A stretch of 64,000 nucleotides of DNA from Taudactylus pleione (GCA_031769625.1 JAUIMM010000124.1:11559001-11623000), one strand, 5' to 3'. Shown: positions 32,025 to 42,569, numbered from the stretch's first letter. Numbers and translations: made by a program. The notes: generated by a model not told the origin, from the sequence alone.

Positions 32025-32559
32025 GGCCCTCATTCAGAGCCATACGCTCTGAGCAGAGCGCACGCTCTGAGCAGAGCGCACGCTCTGAATGAGGGCCGGC
32101 CTCCATGAAAATGGAGCGTCCTCCTGGACACTCGTATAGCTGTGGGTCACCACCCACAGGCTATACGAGTGTGCAGTTTGATGGCCGCGATGGTCTTGAC
32201 CATCGCGACCATCGAAACTGCGAGCCGGAGCCTGCGGTTGAGGTTTTCAACCACAAGCTCCGGAGTGATTTTGGCTCTATCAGAGCCAAAATCACTCCCA
32301 CTGACATCACTAGTGATGTCAGTGGGCCGGCTTCTGACGGGAGGCGTTTCCGTGGGAACGCCCCCGTCAGGGAGGCACGCCCCCGGCACGCCTACCAAAG
32401 GGGGCGTGCTGTCAATCAACATCGACAGCACGCCCCCTTTGATCAGACACAATGAGCGAAGGACTTTCCTTCACTCGTCGCATCTGGCGCATGCTCAGTC
32501 CAGAACATCGACCCACTAGCGAGCGGACAGCCGCTCGCGAGTGGGTCTGAATCAGGCCC
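32025..32559. mobile_element. Nested multi-hairpin MITE, 535 bp
   Basis: Ends GGCCCTCATTCAGAGCC and GGGTCTGAATCAGGCCC, flanked by AAT on both sides (32022-32024 and 32560-32562). It contains at least six hairpins, for example CTGTGGGTCACCACCCACAG, GATGGTCGCG.. with its complement at 32190-32215, and CACTGACATCACTAGTGATG. The first 74 bp form a minute palindrome of their own (32025-32098). Confidence 0.82.
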
Positions 32560-32840
32560 AATGTGTGCAGAGAGGTGATAAGAATAAACTTACCCATGGT
32601 GTCCTCTGCTGGTCTCTTCTGTCCAAATCAGCTGGTGAGTGAGTGGGGGTGTGTGTACCTCTGTGTGTATATGCGTTATATTCAGTGTGCCACATAGAAT
32701 GTTGCTGGCTCAGTATACGATGCTGGCTCAGTAAAATCAATTTATTTGTAGAAGTAAATAAAAACTATATATACAATATCGAGATCAAAAGCAAAAAAAC
32801 AAAACAAAACCACAGTCAATTATGTGTGTCCAATGTGTCC

Positions 32841-32876
32841 AACGCGTTTCATCCCATTTGCGGGACTTTTTCAAGG
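32841..32876 (-). other. Hammerhead-like hairpin + GAAACGCG motif
   Basis: On the minus strand CTTGAAAAA is followed by a stem GTCCC/GGGAT and then GAAACGCGTTGG. It has the same layout as the 2518 motif, with a degraded CUGAUGA box. Such motifs are known from Penelope-like elements as hammerhead ribozymes. Here it is at most a relic. Confidence 0.25.
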
Positions 32877-33479
32877 GTGTTACCAGACTGTAGTTCGTAT
32901 GCCCTTTAAATACCTTGTTAATTACTCCCTGGACTCCGTTCGTTGTTACTTCCGGGTTCCGTCTTTAGCGCCTGCGCACTGGAGTCAGTTCGCTGTCTGG
33001 AGATAATGCGCTTGTGTGAACTTGTGTTCCACGTGTATTCTTGATGTTGCAAATCGTCCTCTATCTTTTACTGCATACCAGGACTTCTGCGCATGCGTCA
33101 AGCCTCTTCTGGGGACAAGCAAATTCCTTATGCATCATGTCTATTTGTTCCGTGTTCCCTTGCTTTATTCTTGCATGTTATATCGTTTTTTGTCTCTTAT
33201 AAGCCGGCGGCCATTTTGTCGTGGTCATTTTATCATTATGCAGATGGTTATCGTATTCCACTTACAATATTTGGCTCATTTATCTCATTATTAATTGCAA
33301 TCATCTTAGCTTATTCAGATGTTAAATCACATATATATTCACATATATATTCAGAAGTAAATTCAGATGTTGTTAATATATTCGTCAACAGACCGCAAAG
33401 AGCGAGCGCTCAATTTAAATATTCGGCTCCTTTTTCTGAACGAGCGAGCGCAAATAGCGTCCGGCTCTGAATCAGGCCC

Positions 33480-34220
33480 TTATTCCCTTTGGGCTTCTGG
33501 TAATCTATAGGGCTTTAGGTTATTATTAACCCCTGGGTCAGTGATTATGTCATGTTTAATGACTGTGGTTTTACCTGGTATGTCTGAAAACAGAACCCTA
33601 TTTCTTATAAGAAATTCTTTAACTTCCTGCTGTTGAAAAGGCAACAGGGTTTTAGCTACTGTCACTTTGGAAACCAATGACCCTGGGTTTACCGGAGAGG
33701 CTTGGACAGCTGACAGAGTTGCTCTATCCTTCCAGGGTTTTATAATATTTACATGGTATATCTGTTCTGACTTTCTTTTCCCAGGCTGGTAAACTTTGTA
33801 ATTAATGTCCCCCACAAGTTTGTTTTCTACCGTGGGAACCAACACCAGCACTCTGTCACCAGGAGCAAAGATGTGTAACTGGGCATTACAGTTGTACATG
33901 CACTGCTGTGCCTGTTGGGCCTGTTCCAAGTGCTCTCTCACTACCGGCACCACTGCAGCAATTCTTTCCTGTATTTGGAAAACATGCTCAATAACAGTTT
34001 TATATGGACTGGACTGCCCCTCCCATGTCTCTTTGGCAATGTCACATAATCTCCTTGGGTGTCTCCAGTACAAGAAATCAAAAGGCAAAAGCCCTGTGGG
34101 GGATTGGGGAACCTCTCTTATGGCCAACAAAAAATAAGGTAACAAGTAATCCCAATCTCTTCCATCTTTGTCCACCACTTTACTTAACATGTGTGTTAAA
34201 GTTTTGTTAAAACTCTTCAC
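33480..34220 (-). pseudogene. Gmr1-like integrase C-terminal part and start of RT
   Basis: Begins just after the QTDG motif with LVKSFNKTLTHML. Gypsy integrases normally have LVERFN, so the catalytic Glu is replaced by Lys. Then follow YFLLAIREVPQSPTGLLPF and the C-terminal PGDRVLVLVP...YHVNIIKPWKDR block. After a linker, RVLFSDIPGKTTVIKHDI and LKPYRLPEAQRE form the N-terminal motif of Gypsy RT. This directly shows integrase before RT in one frame. The composite element cuts the RT at 33479. Confidence 0.88.
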
Positions 34221-34259
34221 TAACCCATCGGTCTGGGAGTGATACCCAGAGGTTCTTAA

Positions 34260-34919
34260 CTAAGCAATTTTAAACAGGCGGCATAACTCTTTCATGATTT
34301 TTGACATAAATGGGGTAACTTGGTCAGTCAGAATTTCCCTAGGTATTCCCAACCTGCTATAGACATGGACTATTTCTCTAGCAATAGTTTTTGTTAACGT
34401 ATTGCGCAATGGTATCGCTTCTGGGTACCTGGTAGAATAATCCATTATCACCAGAATATACTGATGGCCCCGGGCAGATTTCATTAAACGTTCAACCAAA
34501 TCCCTAGCTATTCTTTCAAACGGAACCTCAATAATGGGTAATGGGACAAGTGGACTTTTAAAGTGTGGCTTTGGAGCATGATACTGACCTTTAGGACAGG
34601 ATGCACAATATTCAGATACCGCTTTATGAACCCTGGGCCAGAAAAATCTCTGTAAAATTTGCTCAGTGGTCTTCTCTATCCCTAGGTGACCTGCGGTTTT
34701 GTGACCATGAGCCAGGACTAACACTATTCTTCTATATGCCTTGAGAATTACCAATTGTTCCACAATATATTCCACTTTCTTAGTCACTTGATACAAAAGA
34801 TCCTTGTGTACTGGCATGTGAGGATATGACAACTGGCTATCTGGGTCTACGGGTTTACCATCAGTCACTTTTACATTCTCCCTGGCTTTAACCAGAGTAG
34901 GGTAATTTAACTGCTCCAC
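34260..34919 (-). pseudogene. Gmr1-like integrase: zinc-binding and core domain
   Basis: A 219-codon open frame. The HHCC module is present as GHKTAGHLGIEKT and EYCASCPKGQ. The core shows ERIARDLVE (first Asp region), YILVIMDYSTRYPEAIPLR and REILTDQVTPF (second Asp). A stop at 34260-34262 separates it from the SGYHSQTDG and LVK segment downstream. It joins viral-type cDNA to chromosomal DNA in active relatives. Confidence 0.87.
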
Positions 34920-35283
34920 GGCAAAGATCTATTTTCTGACTTCAAGGTCAAGCAGACGATCAACTGGTTCAACAACATTTCCTATATCAGTGGGAGGCTC
35001 ATCATGCTGCAACCCACCATCACACTCAGCATTCTCTGGTTCACCAACCATGCTATAAAAAATGAACATCTCAGACTCTGCAGAAACTCCCACTGCTACT
35101 TTATCAGTAACCTTCTCAAATGGGTTGGGTTATTTACTGCTATAACAAATAGGCTTTCCCACAACTTCCAGAAGTGAGTAAAGTCTCTCCCAATATTGCG
35201 TCATACATCAAGCCATGAACTATACCCATAGAGACTACAGCAGAACCACAATGCGTCTTTATGTTCACTTTCACAGTAACATA
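34920..35283 (-). pseudogene. Decayed protease-integrase linker
   Basis: Minus-strand remnants (VNIKTHCGSAVVSMG, MYDAILGETLL) continue the protease fold toward an ILGxD-like motif. The rest is interrupted by stops. Confidence 0.5.
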
Positions 35284-35493
35284 CTACCGAGTATACCCAT
35301 GTATGCAAATCACACCAACAGTTTTTCCCTTATGATTTAAGGGGTTCACCAGTTCAGCTTTCATAAGAGTAACCAGGCTACCTGAATCTAACAGAACCTC
35401 TACCTGCTTGTCTTCTATAGTACCTATACACATTTTCTTATCTGTCTCAGCCTGTCGGTCAGCAGTACAGGCTGGCTGTGCAAAGAAAGACAC
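35284..35493 (-). pseudogene. Gmr1-like aspartic protease
   Basis: Contains EVLLDSGSLVTLMKAEL, with the Asp-Ser-Gly active-site triad, in the expected position after gag. Its frame overlaps the gag frame by about 70 bases, so either a frameshift was used or one of the frames has shifted. A stop at 35284 truncates it. Confidence 0.75.
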
Positions 35494-36162
35494 TCTGCAG
35501 TATCACATTGCATAGGTTCAGATGTAAGTGAACAATTAGTAGTAATATGGCACAAATCACCACATCGAAAACATTGTATCATATTATTGTCAAGTCTTTT
35601 AGGGGCTAGGAACCTAGCTGGCCTATTTCCAGGTTCCAAGCCCACAGTCTTAAGTTCATTCCACCACCCAGCACCCTTCTTCCCTGTAACAGTTTTACCA
35701 GTGATCACAGGAGATTGCTGTTGTGGAAGTGGGGCTCGTGGGGCACACAACAGTTCCTCAGCCACCACATACCTCTCCACCAGTTCAACCAATTGGTCTG
35801 CTGTTTTATGGTCTGCATGGCTCACCCACTTGCACAGAGTTGCAGGTAGAGACCGCAGATATCTATCCTTAATTATCCTTTCCACGATCTGCGGTCCTGA
35901 TAAAGTCTCTGGCTGCAGCCACTTTGTGGCTAGATGGACAAGGTTATGCATTTGAGAGTGTGGAGGCTTTTCAGTTTGGAACTCCCAGAGGTGGACTTGT
36001 TGAGCATGAACAAACATCGTGACTTCAGCATGAGTTAGGCACAAGTCAAAGTGTGCTTTCTGTGGTTCTCCAGACAGGAAGGGTGCCACAAGACTTGCCC
36101 ACTGCTCTTTAGGCCAATTCCCTCTTTCTGCGGTTCTTTCAAAGGCCTTAAAATATGCTTCC
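35424..36162 (-). pseudogene. Gmr1-like gag, C-terminal part with zinc knuckle
   Basis: After the inserted element the reading runs AYFKAFERTAERGNWPKEQW, LSGEPQKAHFDL and KDRYLRSLPATLCKWVSHAD, a capsid-like domain of the SCAN/retrotransposon gag type. A CX2CX4HX4C zinc knuckle (CFRCGDLCHITTNC, about 35540-35582) follows. The first 22 or so residues of the long open frame (from 36227) come from the inserted element, not from gag. Confidence 0.85.
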
Positions 36163-37254
36163 GGAGTAGCATAGAACCATGGCACCCGGAGAAAGTGTGT
36201 GTCACAGCGCCCCCTCCCTGTACTCAACTGTGCCAGTGGGGTATGGCCAGCCTGCAGGGCAATACTGAAATGAAGAGAAAAACAGCAAACAGTGACAGTA
36301 TTACGCTGGGTATTGAGGTCCCATTAGGGGAATAGAATGCTTCAGTGATACACTATCTGACATTAAGGGGTAGATCCTTTGGCACTGTTTTATTTATGTA
36401 TAGCACCTAGGATCTAACTTTTATCTAATTTGAATCATTGTTATTAGTCAATAGAGCAGATTGTATTATATATTCTGATCATTTAACTTAAATTGGCAGA
36501 ATACATGTGCTAGAGTGAAATTCCACAGGGTGCACAGCTTATGACTGTGATTACTGCCCCAAGCAGTTTTTACTGGAGTGGGAACACCTATAGGAAGATC
36601 CATTCTCAGCTATTCTCCTGCTTCGCAAATATACATTGCACCTATATTAATGTGAGTACTACTAATCTTGTTCTGTCTACCACCATTATTTCAGGTCTCC
36701 TAGTACAGTTTTTTTTAAAAGACCATTCAAATAACACTTTGTGGTCATGCCTGGGAACACCTCCATTACTTTAAATAGCACAGCAGTGACTTTTTTTTTA
36801 ACTCATACCTGCCAATAAGAAAAGGAGAGGATAGGGGTGGTGACAGAAGCCAATAAGAAAGGAGAGGAGAGGGACAAAGAGTTGATCAGAGAGAGGGGCG
36901 GTGACAGAAGCCAATAAGAAAGGAGTGAACAGGGGCAGAGAGCTGATCCCATGGTAGATTGGGGAGGGAATTAAAGAGGTGAGAAGTCAATCTGACAGGA
37001 AAGGGGAGGTGACAGAAGATGATCACAGAGGAGGGAGGGCCGGCATTCTGGGCAGCTTGAGGGAGAATGAAATGTGGAAATGGATCTCAGATCCGTTACT
37101 GAATTAGGATATAGAGCAAACAAACTGAGATAAAACTAACAGTCGGCCATCATACTGTGCAGTGCCCCATGAATTCCAGAAACCTGAATGGCGCCCTCTG
37201 TCCATTTTGGCGCCCAGAGCTCATGCTCCACTGGAACCACTCTTGCTACTCCCC
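36163..37254. mobile_element. Unclassified DNA element in gag, 1092 bp, unit 1
   Basis: Ends GGAGTAGCATAG and TTGCTACTCCCC form a short inverted repeat (GGAGTAGCA). The word TGCTTCC occurs at both edges (36156-36162 and 37255-37261). Excising the element rejoins gag (MTQSDDVEA then YFKAFER). The inside is non-coding, with purine-rich GGTGACAGAAGCCAATAAGAAAGG repeats near 36835-37015. A 7-8-bp duplication would fit hAT, but the terminus is atypical. Confidence 0.7.
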
Positions 37255-37656
37255 TGCTTCCACATCATCACTCTGGGTCATCTTTTGCAGAAAGTGGCTG
37301 GCCCGTATGGAGTGAGTGCTAGCTGGAAGGTCATTGGTACCATTTCCAGACCTGGCTACCAGCTGCTGTACCACTTCTCTTAAGGCCTGGCGGGTTTCCT
37401 CTATGGTGACTTGATGATGCACCTGGGCTACTTCAAAGGCCAATAGTTGCACATTGGTGGATTCTTGCTGAGCCCTGGTAACTTCCTGCTGAGCTCTGAG
37501 AGATTCTTGCTGAATTTTGTTAGTTTCCTGTTGAGCGGCTGTAGCCTGAAGCAAGGCCTTAACAATTTCTTCAATGTTGTCTGGGTGTAGGTTGGAAGCA
37601 AAATCTGGCTTCCCTAAGCATCTGTCAATGCCACCTTCATGGATTCTACAGAACAC
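37255..37656 (-). pseudogene. Gmr1-like gag, N-terminal coiled-coil part
   Basis: The frame from 37656 reads MFCRIHEGGID and then a Gln/Ala-rich helix (ALLQATAAQQETNKIQQESL, AQQEVTRAQQES), a likely coiled coil. It closes with FLQKMTQSDDVEA at the insertion edge. Residues after that belong to the inserted element. It starts about 110 bp downstream of the LTR. Confidence 0.8.
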
Positions 37657-37767
37657 GAGTTGATAACCAAAACAACAAATTGGTGTCTGTCACTTTAAAT
37701 TTCAAATGTAAAACTTTTCATTTTGCTGCAATTTTCAGTGTGTGTGTTGCCCGCATTTTCCACCACT

Positions 37768-38373
37768 TGTAATAAGATCGGGTACAGGAGGTCCCTCTCC
37801 TGGGGTAGTTGGACCCTTACTTACACAGAGCAACCAGGAAACAGCATACCAGTCCAGGGTTTTAGTGCAAGCTGGCCGAAGACAGTTTTTATTGTGAAGT
37901 AATAAAATAAATGAAATCATAAAAATAAATCCTAGCCTGTCTGGGCACTAACTAAACAAATAAATCTTTCTCTCAAAGGGCAGGGCCTACTGCCCTCACC
38001 ACAAACATAGGCATATGCACAGCACTTACATATACATCACAGTGTCTCTGAACAAACCTCACTGTTTGTTCTCCCCAGGTAAATGAGACCCTGACCTAAA
38101 CCCTAACACAGCTTATATGAGCCTCACACAGCTGCAAGTACTAATCAGCCTGTTCTCAGGCTGAAATCCGGAAAGGTCGAAGTGGACTTGAGGATAGAGC
38201 CCTCCCTTCACTCTCACATCCACACCCCCGGACCCATTATCTGGCTTTTACCAAAAGCTGACACTCTAATCTGTTTAGCAGAACAGACTTTTCCTGGGGG
38301 TTTAAAACACATAGGCCAAAAACCTAGGACAAACATATCTGCCATTAACCACTTTACAAGAGCTTCTATCACA
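37768..38373 (-). repeat. 5' LTR of the Gmr1-like element, 606 bp
   Basis: On the minus strand it begins TGTGATAGAAGCTC and ends CGATCTTATTACA. It contains a polyadenylation signal in CACAATAAAAACTG near 37890. The sequence after it (AGTGGTGGAAAATGCGGGC) is the expected primer-binding region. I did not match it to a tRNA. The LTR is truncated at the other end of the element, so no target duplication can be shown. Confidence 0.82.
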
Positions 38374-38413
38374 ATATATTTATTAAAATTAAAAAAACTA
38401 GGATTATAATCGC

Positions 38414-38625
38414 AGGTGTACTGCGTGCACTCATCAGCACACGCACTTCTGCTGATAGCAGCACGCAACTGTGTTAGGAGCTCAGGCTGTCTCCTCTGCA
38501 GATCACTCCAGTGCCTCTCCAGTTGCACAACAGTGCGACGGGTCCCCACTGCCATGCGGATGCAGAGGCGCGCCACCCTGTATGCAGCCACTGTCATCCA
38601 ATGCCGCCAGGGTCCCAGAGCAAGT
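38414..38625 (-). pseudogene. Harbinger Myb/SANT-like exon, unit 1
   Basis: Minus-strand reading HWMTVAAYRVARLCIRMAVG, RTVVQLERHWSDLQRRQPEL and LTQLRAAISRSA. It aligns with the Myb-like exon at 61869-62066 (VWRRLRTIG..., IGQLERRWSDLRRRSPRLL). The shared QLERxWSDLxRR helix is the recognition-helix part of these accessory proteins. No transposase accompanies it, so it is an isolated Harbinger fragment adjacent to the Gmr1 LTR. Confidence 0.6.
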
Positions 38626-39550
38626 CCCGCTGATTTTTCCTAAAATAACAATTTTTTGGGAAAAATCAGATGTACTCTGGAGGTGCTGAAAAAAAAACTC
38701 CCACCACTCAAAATAGAAAAATCCCTGCAACTACAGTAGTTCAATAGCAAAAATCCTGCACCTGCAGACAAAACCTCGTATGTGTGGGATTTTTGCTATT
38801 CTCGCCCCCAAATAAATATGTCCCATAGCAGTCACAGGAATTTGCATTGTGTGATTAAACTGTGAGTAAACCAAAGCCACTTTATAATGTTTCGTACAAT
38901 CCTTATTCACACTTTGATTGTTTAATTGCTTACTAATTGCATATGTTCACACTGTTGTCTGCAAGGGAGTAGTTGGGATTGGAAAAGCATACACCCAGTG
39001 TGACACGTAGTTGCAATTGGGGGTATGGATTACGGACTTCGGAAGGTAGCATTTGTGATCGCAGATTGGTTGCGTATGTACGCAGTTGCGATCTTCACTG
39101 ACTCACGCCCAGAGTGCCTAATTTATACAAATTCTCCTTCAGTTTAAATACTATTGAAAAGTATTTTAATAGGTTCCATTTGATATGGATCAAGTCATTT
39201 CATGTAATGTAAAGGATTGTGAATTACATATTGTAAGAAAAATATAATCTACTATAAATTGTATCTCAAAGGAAGCAATGAATGTGTTTTAAAATATCCA
39301 ATAAAATTATATAACAACCAATGTCGCATCCTGTGTGATAACCAGATCTTGTTGATGCCAACTCTATTACTCAATTAGAGAGGTCATTAGTACAATAAAA
39401 TAAGTTTTTCTCCCATGCCATAATAATTCTTGCCAACCTTTTATTGCGACTTCCTGTTTAATTGCTTCGATATCATTTTGAATCAGTCGTTTATTCCTTT
39501 AATTTCTTATGGTTCACACACAATATTTACAAGAAAGCAATTGATGTGTT

Positions 39551-39553
<3 letters not shown>
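38626..39553. other. Unassigned spacer, unit 1
   Basis: Small hairpin CTGATTTTTCC...GGAAAAATCAG at 38631-38669, then AT-rich sequence without coding signal. Confidence 0.4.

Positions 39554-39589
<36 letters not shown>
39554..39589. repeat. (TA)n microsatellite, unit 1
   Basis: About 36 bp. The unit 2 copy is 8-9 bp shorter. Confidence 0.95.
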
Positions 39590-39592
<3 letters not shown>

Positions 39593-40039
39593 TGAATTAA
39601 AATTACATCCATTGTAACATACTGGTGCTTATTATGAGTTGGGAGCAAAGCAAAGAAATACAAATAGAAAATACCATCATACCTGGTCAAACTATGAAGG
39701 GTAAATACTGTCTGCTTTTGCATGTGGCCGACAAATGCTGGACAACTTTTTTAAAATGCAATATAGAGTTGAGTTTGGTCACACTCCTCTCAAACCTAAA
39801 TCTCTCATTTCAGATTTACCCCCCCTGCAATGCAACATGCTTTTTTTTTATCAAGGTGCAAAGTTACCTGTTATTGTTTTTTTTAGCTTTTTAGCTTTGC
39901 TCCCAACTCAGAATAAGACTTTTACATTTTGTTTTTTAAATCTGTGTGTGTACAGTATATGCTATTAGCAGCTCTTATACACAGCAACCTGTACATTATG
40001 TTTAGTGATCTTTGCAGCTAATAAAAACTTGATACTATC

Positions 40040-40345
40040 AGTGGCATCCATCCACATGGTGACAGCCGGTACGGATCGGAATGTAGTGCGCACAGTGAAG
40101 TCATGCTTCGGCAAAAGGGGTGTGGCCTCACTGGTAGTGGTATGGTCTCACGGGTAGGGGGTGTGACCTCGCATCCCGAACCCCCATTTTAGTCACCCCG
40201 GAGTCCTGGAGATGCGGACTCCCCCTGGGGACTAGTCTGTGTGCAGTGCAGACTCCTGAAATGCTACAGTGCACCCCGGGTCCTGTCACCGAGGAGGATT
40301 CAGCACTTTGGTGTCACCCCTCGATGAGTGACACCCGGGTGCGCA
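40040..40345. repeat. Possible hAT-type end region (CAGTGGCATCC), unit 1
   Basis: CAGTGGCATCCATCCACATGG resembles the start of CAGTGGCGTCC-type frog hAT elements, followed by GTGTCACCCC and GTGACACCCGG motifs typical of their subtermini. No right end or target duplication was found. Confidence 0.35.
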
Positions 40346-40809
40346 ATTCCGTTCTCTGCTAAAACACCCGCTTATTATTATTAGATTTAAACTTAGTAAC
40401 TTTACTCTCTTTCAGTTCCTGCATGCTATACATGTTATACAATATAAATTTAAAAAACAATACATCCAGAGAATGTCACACCCTTATAATGTTTAGAAAT
40501 CCAGACCATTTTTCCTGCCTGTCTCATGGGTGGCCACACAAGGAATGAGATTGGAGAGTGAGTGGGCTCCTTGGCGGGAACCGATGCTGATGTGGTGCTA
40601 CTAGGGTTAATAAAGAAAGCAGTAGGGAAGGTTCCAGAAGCACTGATATTCTGGCTACTGTGGTGAGTGGCAGGTAAGCCATGACATGGAGCTGATCCAA
40701 CTGGATTAGGAGACGGAGAGTGTGCTGTCCAAGTTCTGCCTTTCTACTTTCACCAAGGGCAACTGAACAGCAACAGTAAATGTGGGAGAGGTAAAAAAAA
40801 CATATTTTT

Positions 40810-41240
40810 GAGATGTCTGATGGCTTATAAGAGCATGTGGGGACATCTAATAGACGTGTATGGGGCATGGGACTGATGACATGTGAAGGTGGCCTGATGG
40901 TATGTGGGGGCAGTCAAATAGCTTGTGGTGGCAATCTTATGGCATGTACATGGAGTCTGATGGGCATGTAAGGGGATCTTGGGAAGGTTTGATGGCAAAG
41001 AAGGGGCATGCAGCAATGTATTATGGCATAGAAGGAACACATTGTTGTGTCTGATAGGCATATGGGGATGCCTTATTGTCTGTGGGTTTATTTGATAGGC
41101 ATGTCAGTGGAATTGGGAGAGGTCTAATGGCATGTGGGATGTTGATGGACAGTTAAGTGGCATATGTTTGGTGTATGATGTCATGTAAGGGGCACGTAAG
41201 GATGTCTGATGCATGTAAGAGACAAATGGGGACTTCCAAT
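40810..41240 (+). repeat. Degenerate minisatellite, unit about 26 bp, unit 1
   Basis: TCTGATGGCATGTGGGG-like words recur about 15 times with substitutions and spacer drift. Confidence 0.6.
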
Positions 41241-42077
41241 TCAGATGGCAGCAGCCTGAACCAGCTCTCCTGTGGCCATAGCTTTTTACTTCTTATGGCC
41301 ACCCCACAGGTCTCCACAGCCAGGCCTTCATCACCACAGCCAAGGGGAGCCTCTCCAGTGTGCCGGGTAAATAGCAGTGCCAGCGGCTTGAGCACAAACA
41401 GCATGTATCTAAGATGGTGGCTACGGCTTCCGCTTCCTCACCCCCTGCCGCCTCCCCACTGGCGTCCTCACTAACAGCAGTTACTGCAACAGCTCTTGTC
41501 TCCACTCTAAGTATCCTGTCTAATGATAAAAATTTGTTATTTCACCTTAACCAAAGTAAAACAAGTTACCATAGCTAATTAATTTTATATCATCTCAGAA
41601 TGTTACCTTAAGCTTACAGAAAAATACCAATAAATAAAATAGTACATTTCACTAGTCTTCAAAATAGTCTGTTGTTAGTTAAAAAAAAATTAAGGCAATA
41701 TTGTAACACTTAAATATGACATCTGCAGTATTGCAAAATGGAGATAACCTCCTAAAGGAGCCCTTAGTAATGAATTGTACCAGCTGATGTGACAAGAAGT
41801 AGGCAACACTGCCAAGCTGTGAACTACATAAATATGGTATGTGTATAGGAAGCAATAAAGAAACTAACTAAAGATCAATTTATAAATGATAGCAAGTTTG
41901 ATCAATTTGGCAATGTTATATGCAGCAACCATGAATCCCAAGATACTGCACATTACAATATTTAAATACGGGGTCTATGTATATTACTTAATTAAGTCTG
42001 AAATAGGCTTGGCTAGGGTGCTATAGTTAGGATTAGACATACTATAATATGCAAAAAAGACATAACTTGATTTATTT
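41241..42077. other. Unassigned right part of unit 1
   Basis: GC-richer 41240-41520, then AT-rich sequence to the breakpoint. Open frames on both strands here show no recognised domain. Confidence 0.35.
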
Positions 42078-42569
42078 AGTTATTGTTGCATTTGCATATG
42101 TCAATCATTTTAACATTTCTTTTTTGCTTATCTGCATTGTTTATCTATTTTTAATTTATAATAAAAGGTTTATGTATTTACATATATCATATGTTTAATA
42201 TGTGTATTTAGTGCCATTCCACCGGGCACTTATTTGTGCTAATTGGGAGTGGTGGCTTACTCCCAGGTGGTGGGCAGCTTCCTGCACATTTTATTTTAAT
42301 ATCATAATAACTGGTTCACACTCCTTCTTGGCGCTTGGTATTTTTGTATACTCTAATCTGTTTAGCAGAACAGACTTTTCCTGGAGATTTAAAACACATA
42401 GGCCAAAAACCTAGGACAAACATATCTGCCATTAACCACTTTACCAGTGTTCTATCACATATCCCCCCCTTTGTTTTGATCTGTGGGCCAGAAAAATTAC
42501 AGCCCCCAAACAAAACACACGAGACAAAGCATCTGCAATGGCAAGTTGGCTTCCAGGCCTGTGTTCTAC

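Larger units (their letters stand above)
31100..33479. mobile_element. Harbinger-type composite element, 2380 bp, inserted in RT
   Basis: The left end is GGGCCTGATTCAGAGCCGCTCG and the right end is CGTCCGGCTCTGAATCAGGCCC. The flank is TGA on the left and TTA on the right. In unit 2 both flanks are TGA, so the duplication was TGA and unit 1 mutated. Both termini carry GCGAGCGC-rich subterminal sequence like the right end of the autonomous-type element at 62.7 kb. The interior holds a nested MITE and a hammerhead-like motif, apparently captured or inserted foreign DNA. Confidence 0.85.
29755..38373 (-). mobile_element. Gmr1-like Ty3/Gypsy retrotransposon, unit 1
   Basis: Read on the minus strand: 5' LTR 38373-37768, gag, protease, integrase, reverse transcriptase, RNase H, polypurine tract, and a 3' LTR remnant ending at 29755. 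Integrase lies upstream of RT, the Ty1/Copia order. Yet the sequences look Gypsy-like, which is the defining feature of the Gmr1 group described in deuterostomes. A 1.1-kb element splits gag and a 2.4-kb composite splits RT. Stops and lost catalytic residues show that it is dead. Confidence 0.85.
29463..42077 (+). repeat. Tandem duplication, unit 1 (about 12.6 kb)
   Basis: The sequence from AGTTATTGCTGCATTTGC (29463) to TTGATTTATTT (about 42077) is repeated directly from 42078. The coordinate offset moves stepwise: +12615, +12596 (19 bp lost in unit 2 near 42217), +12591, +12623 (32 bp more in unit 2 near 45077), +13877 (extra 1255-bp repeat in unit 2), +13869 (shorter TA tract), +13866. Substitutions are sparse. 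The breakpoints share the heptamer AGTTRTT. Confidence 0.95.

Noticed and set aside
31764..32157. Small ORFs with ALCSERALCSER repeats
   Set aside because: Produced by the palindromic GCTCTGAGCAGAGC repeats of the MITE.
33805..34137. Plus-strand ORFs of 68-125 codons opposite the retrotransposon (also 35587-36335 and copies in unit 2)
   Set aside because: Antisense shadows of the gag and integrase frames, with no domain of their own.
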